A stretch of 6,246 nucleotides of DNA from Alphaproteobacteria bacterium (lineage in GTDB: Bacteria > Pseudomonadota > Alphaproteobacteria > Rhizobiales > Aestuariivirgaceae). This document shows positions 6,200 to 6,246 of the stretch, piece by piece. The stretch spans positions 1 to 6,246 of the forward strand of contig JAPLOT010000153.1 of assembly GCA_026400595.1 (NCBI GenBank), written 5' to 3'. Both the position numbers and the translations under genes were made by a program. A model generated the notes under the pieces. It ran no database searches and had not been told where the DNA came from. It saw only the letters and a list, made by a program, of their open reading frames with translations. Within the stretch, counting starts at the first letter, position 1, and each line of letters begins with the position of its first letter.

Positions 6200-6246
6200 A
6201 TGCGTGAAAATCATTCCGATTCCGTGATCGATCTTTCCGGACTGCT
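6200..6246 (+). CDS. Possible start of a divergent gene, TusA/SirA-like (partial)
   Basis: An ATG at 6200 opens a frame running to the right edge, reading MRENHSDSVIDLSGL (15 codons plus two bases). The ending 'IDLSGL' resembles the first strand of TusA/SirA-family sulfur carriers (typically LD-x-x-GL followed by CP-x-P), where the catalytic Cys would come next, just outside the window. No good Shine-Dalgarno is seen; GAGGGG (6177-6182) is 17 bases away. The start would lie only 40 bases from the divergent MOSC start, so promoters would overlap the two 5' ends. A sulfur carrier beside Moco genes would be sensible, but with 15 residues this is a guess. Confidence 0.35.
   Translation, partial: MRENHSDSVIDLSGL

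Overview
The window looks like chromosomal DNA of a high-GC alphaproteobacterium, probably Hyphomicrobiales/Rhizobiales or a close relative. This rests on gene content, protein style and a GC of roughly 65-70% over most of the right two thirds; no rRNA or other marker gene is present to confirm it. Nearly everything is coded on the minus strand, so transcription runs from right to left. No tRNA, rRNA, CRISPR array or insertion sequence was seen, and no stretch over about 100 bases lacks a gene.

Right third (4017-6159, minus): a tightly packed molybdenum-cofactor gene set in the order MOSC-domain gene, mobA, mobB, DUF924 gene. Each gene overlaps the next by the four bases ATGA, the classic arrangement for translational coupling. 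MobA attaches GMP to molybdopterin to make the guanine dinucleotide cofactor, and MobB is its GTP-binding partner. The MOSC gene is broken: its N-terminal half (to about 5902) and C-terminal half (from about 5903) lie in different frames, and a segment the family normally carries between them appears to be missing. As a side effect, the MOSC start codon now reads in frame into mobA, giving an uninterrupted 370-codon frame. At the far right edge a plus-strand frame begins (6200-6246). Its first residues resemble a TusA/SirA-type sulfur carrier, but too little is visible to be sure.

Middle (1399-3915, minus): one large gene for an 838-residue dimethylglycine/sarcosine-dehydrogenase-type flavoprotein. 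It has an N-terminal FAD amine-oxidase half with a covalent-flavin His motif and a C-terminal GcvT-like folate-binding half. It has a strong Shine-Dalgarno sequence and ends in a clear rho-independent terminator (1350-1377), so it is probably its own transcription unit, or the last gene of one entering from the Moco cluster through a 101-base gap.

Left quarter (1-1265, minus): two adjacent EamA/DMT-family membrane transporters that overlap by one base (TGATG). The second is YddG-like and runs off the left edge. This part, together with the last ~500 bases of the dehydrogenase gene, is visibly lower in GC (about 55-58%) than the rest (about 67%), hinting at a recombination boundary inside the dehydrogenase gene near position 1920.

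The most noteworthy items are the MOSC lesion and the MOSC-MobA frame fusion it creates, the DUF924 gene tied into the mob operon, and the GC step inside the dehydrogenase gene. Nothing seen amounts to a clearly new defence or mobile system.
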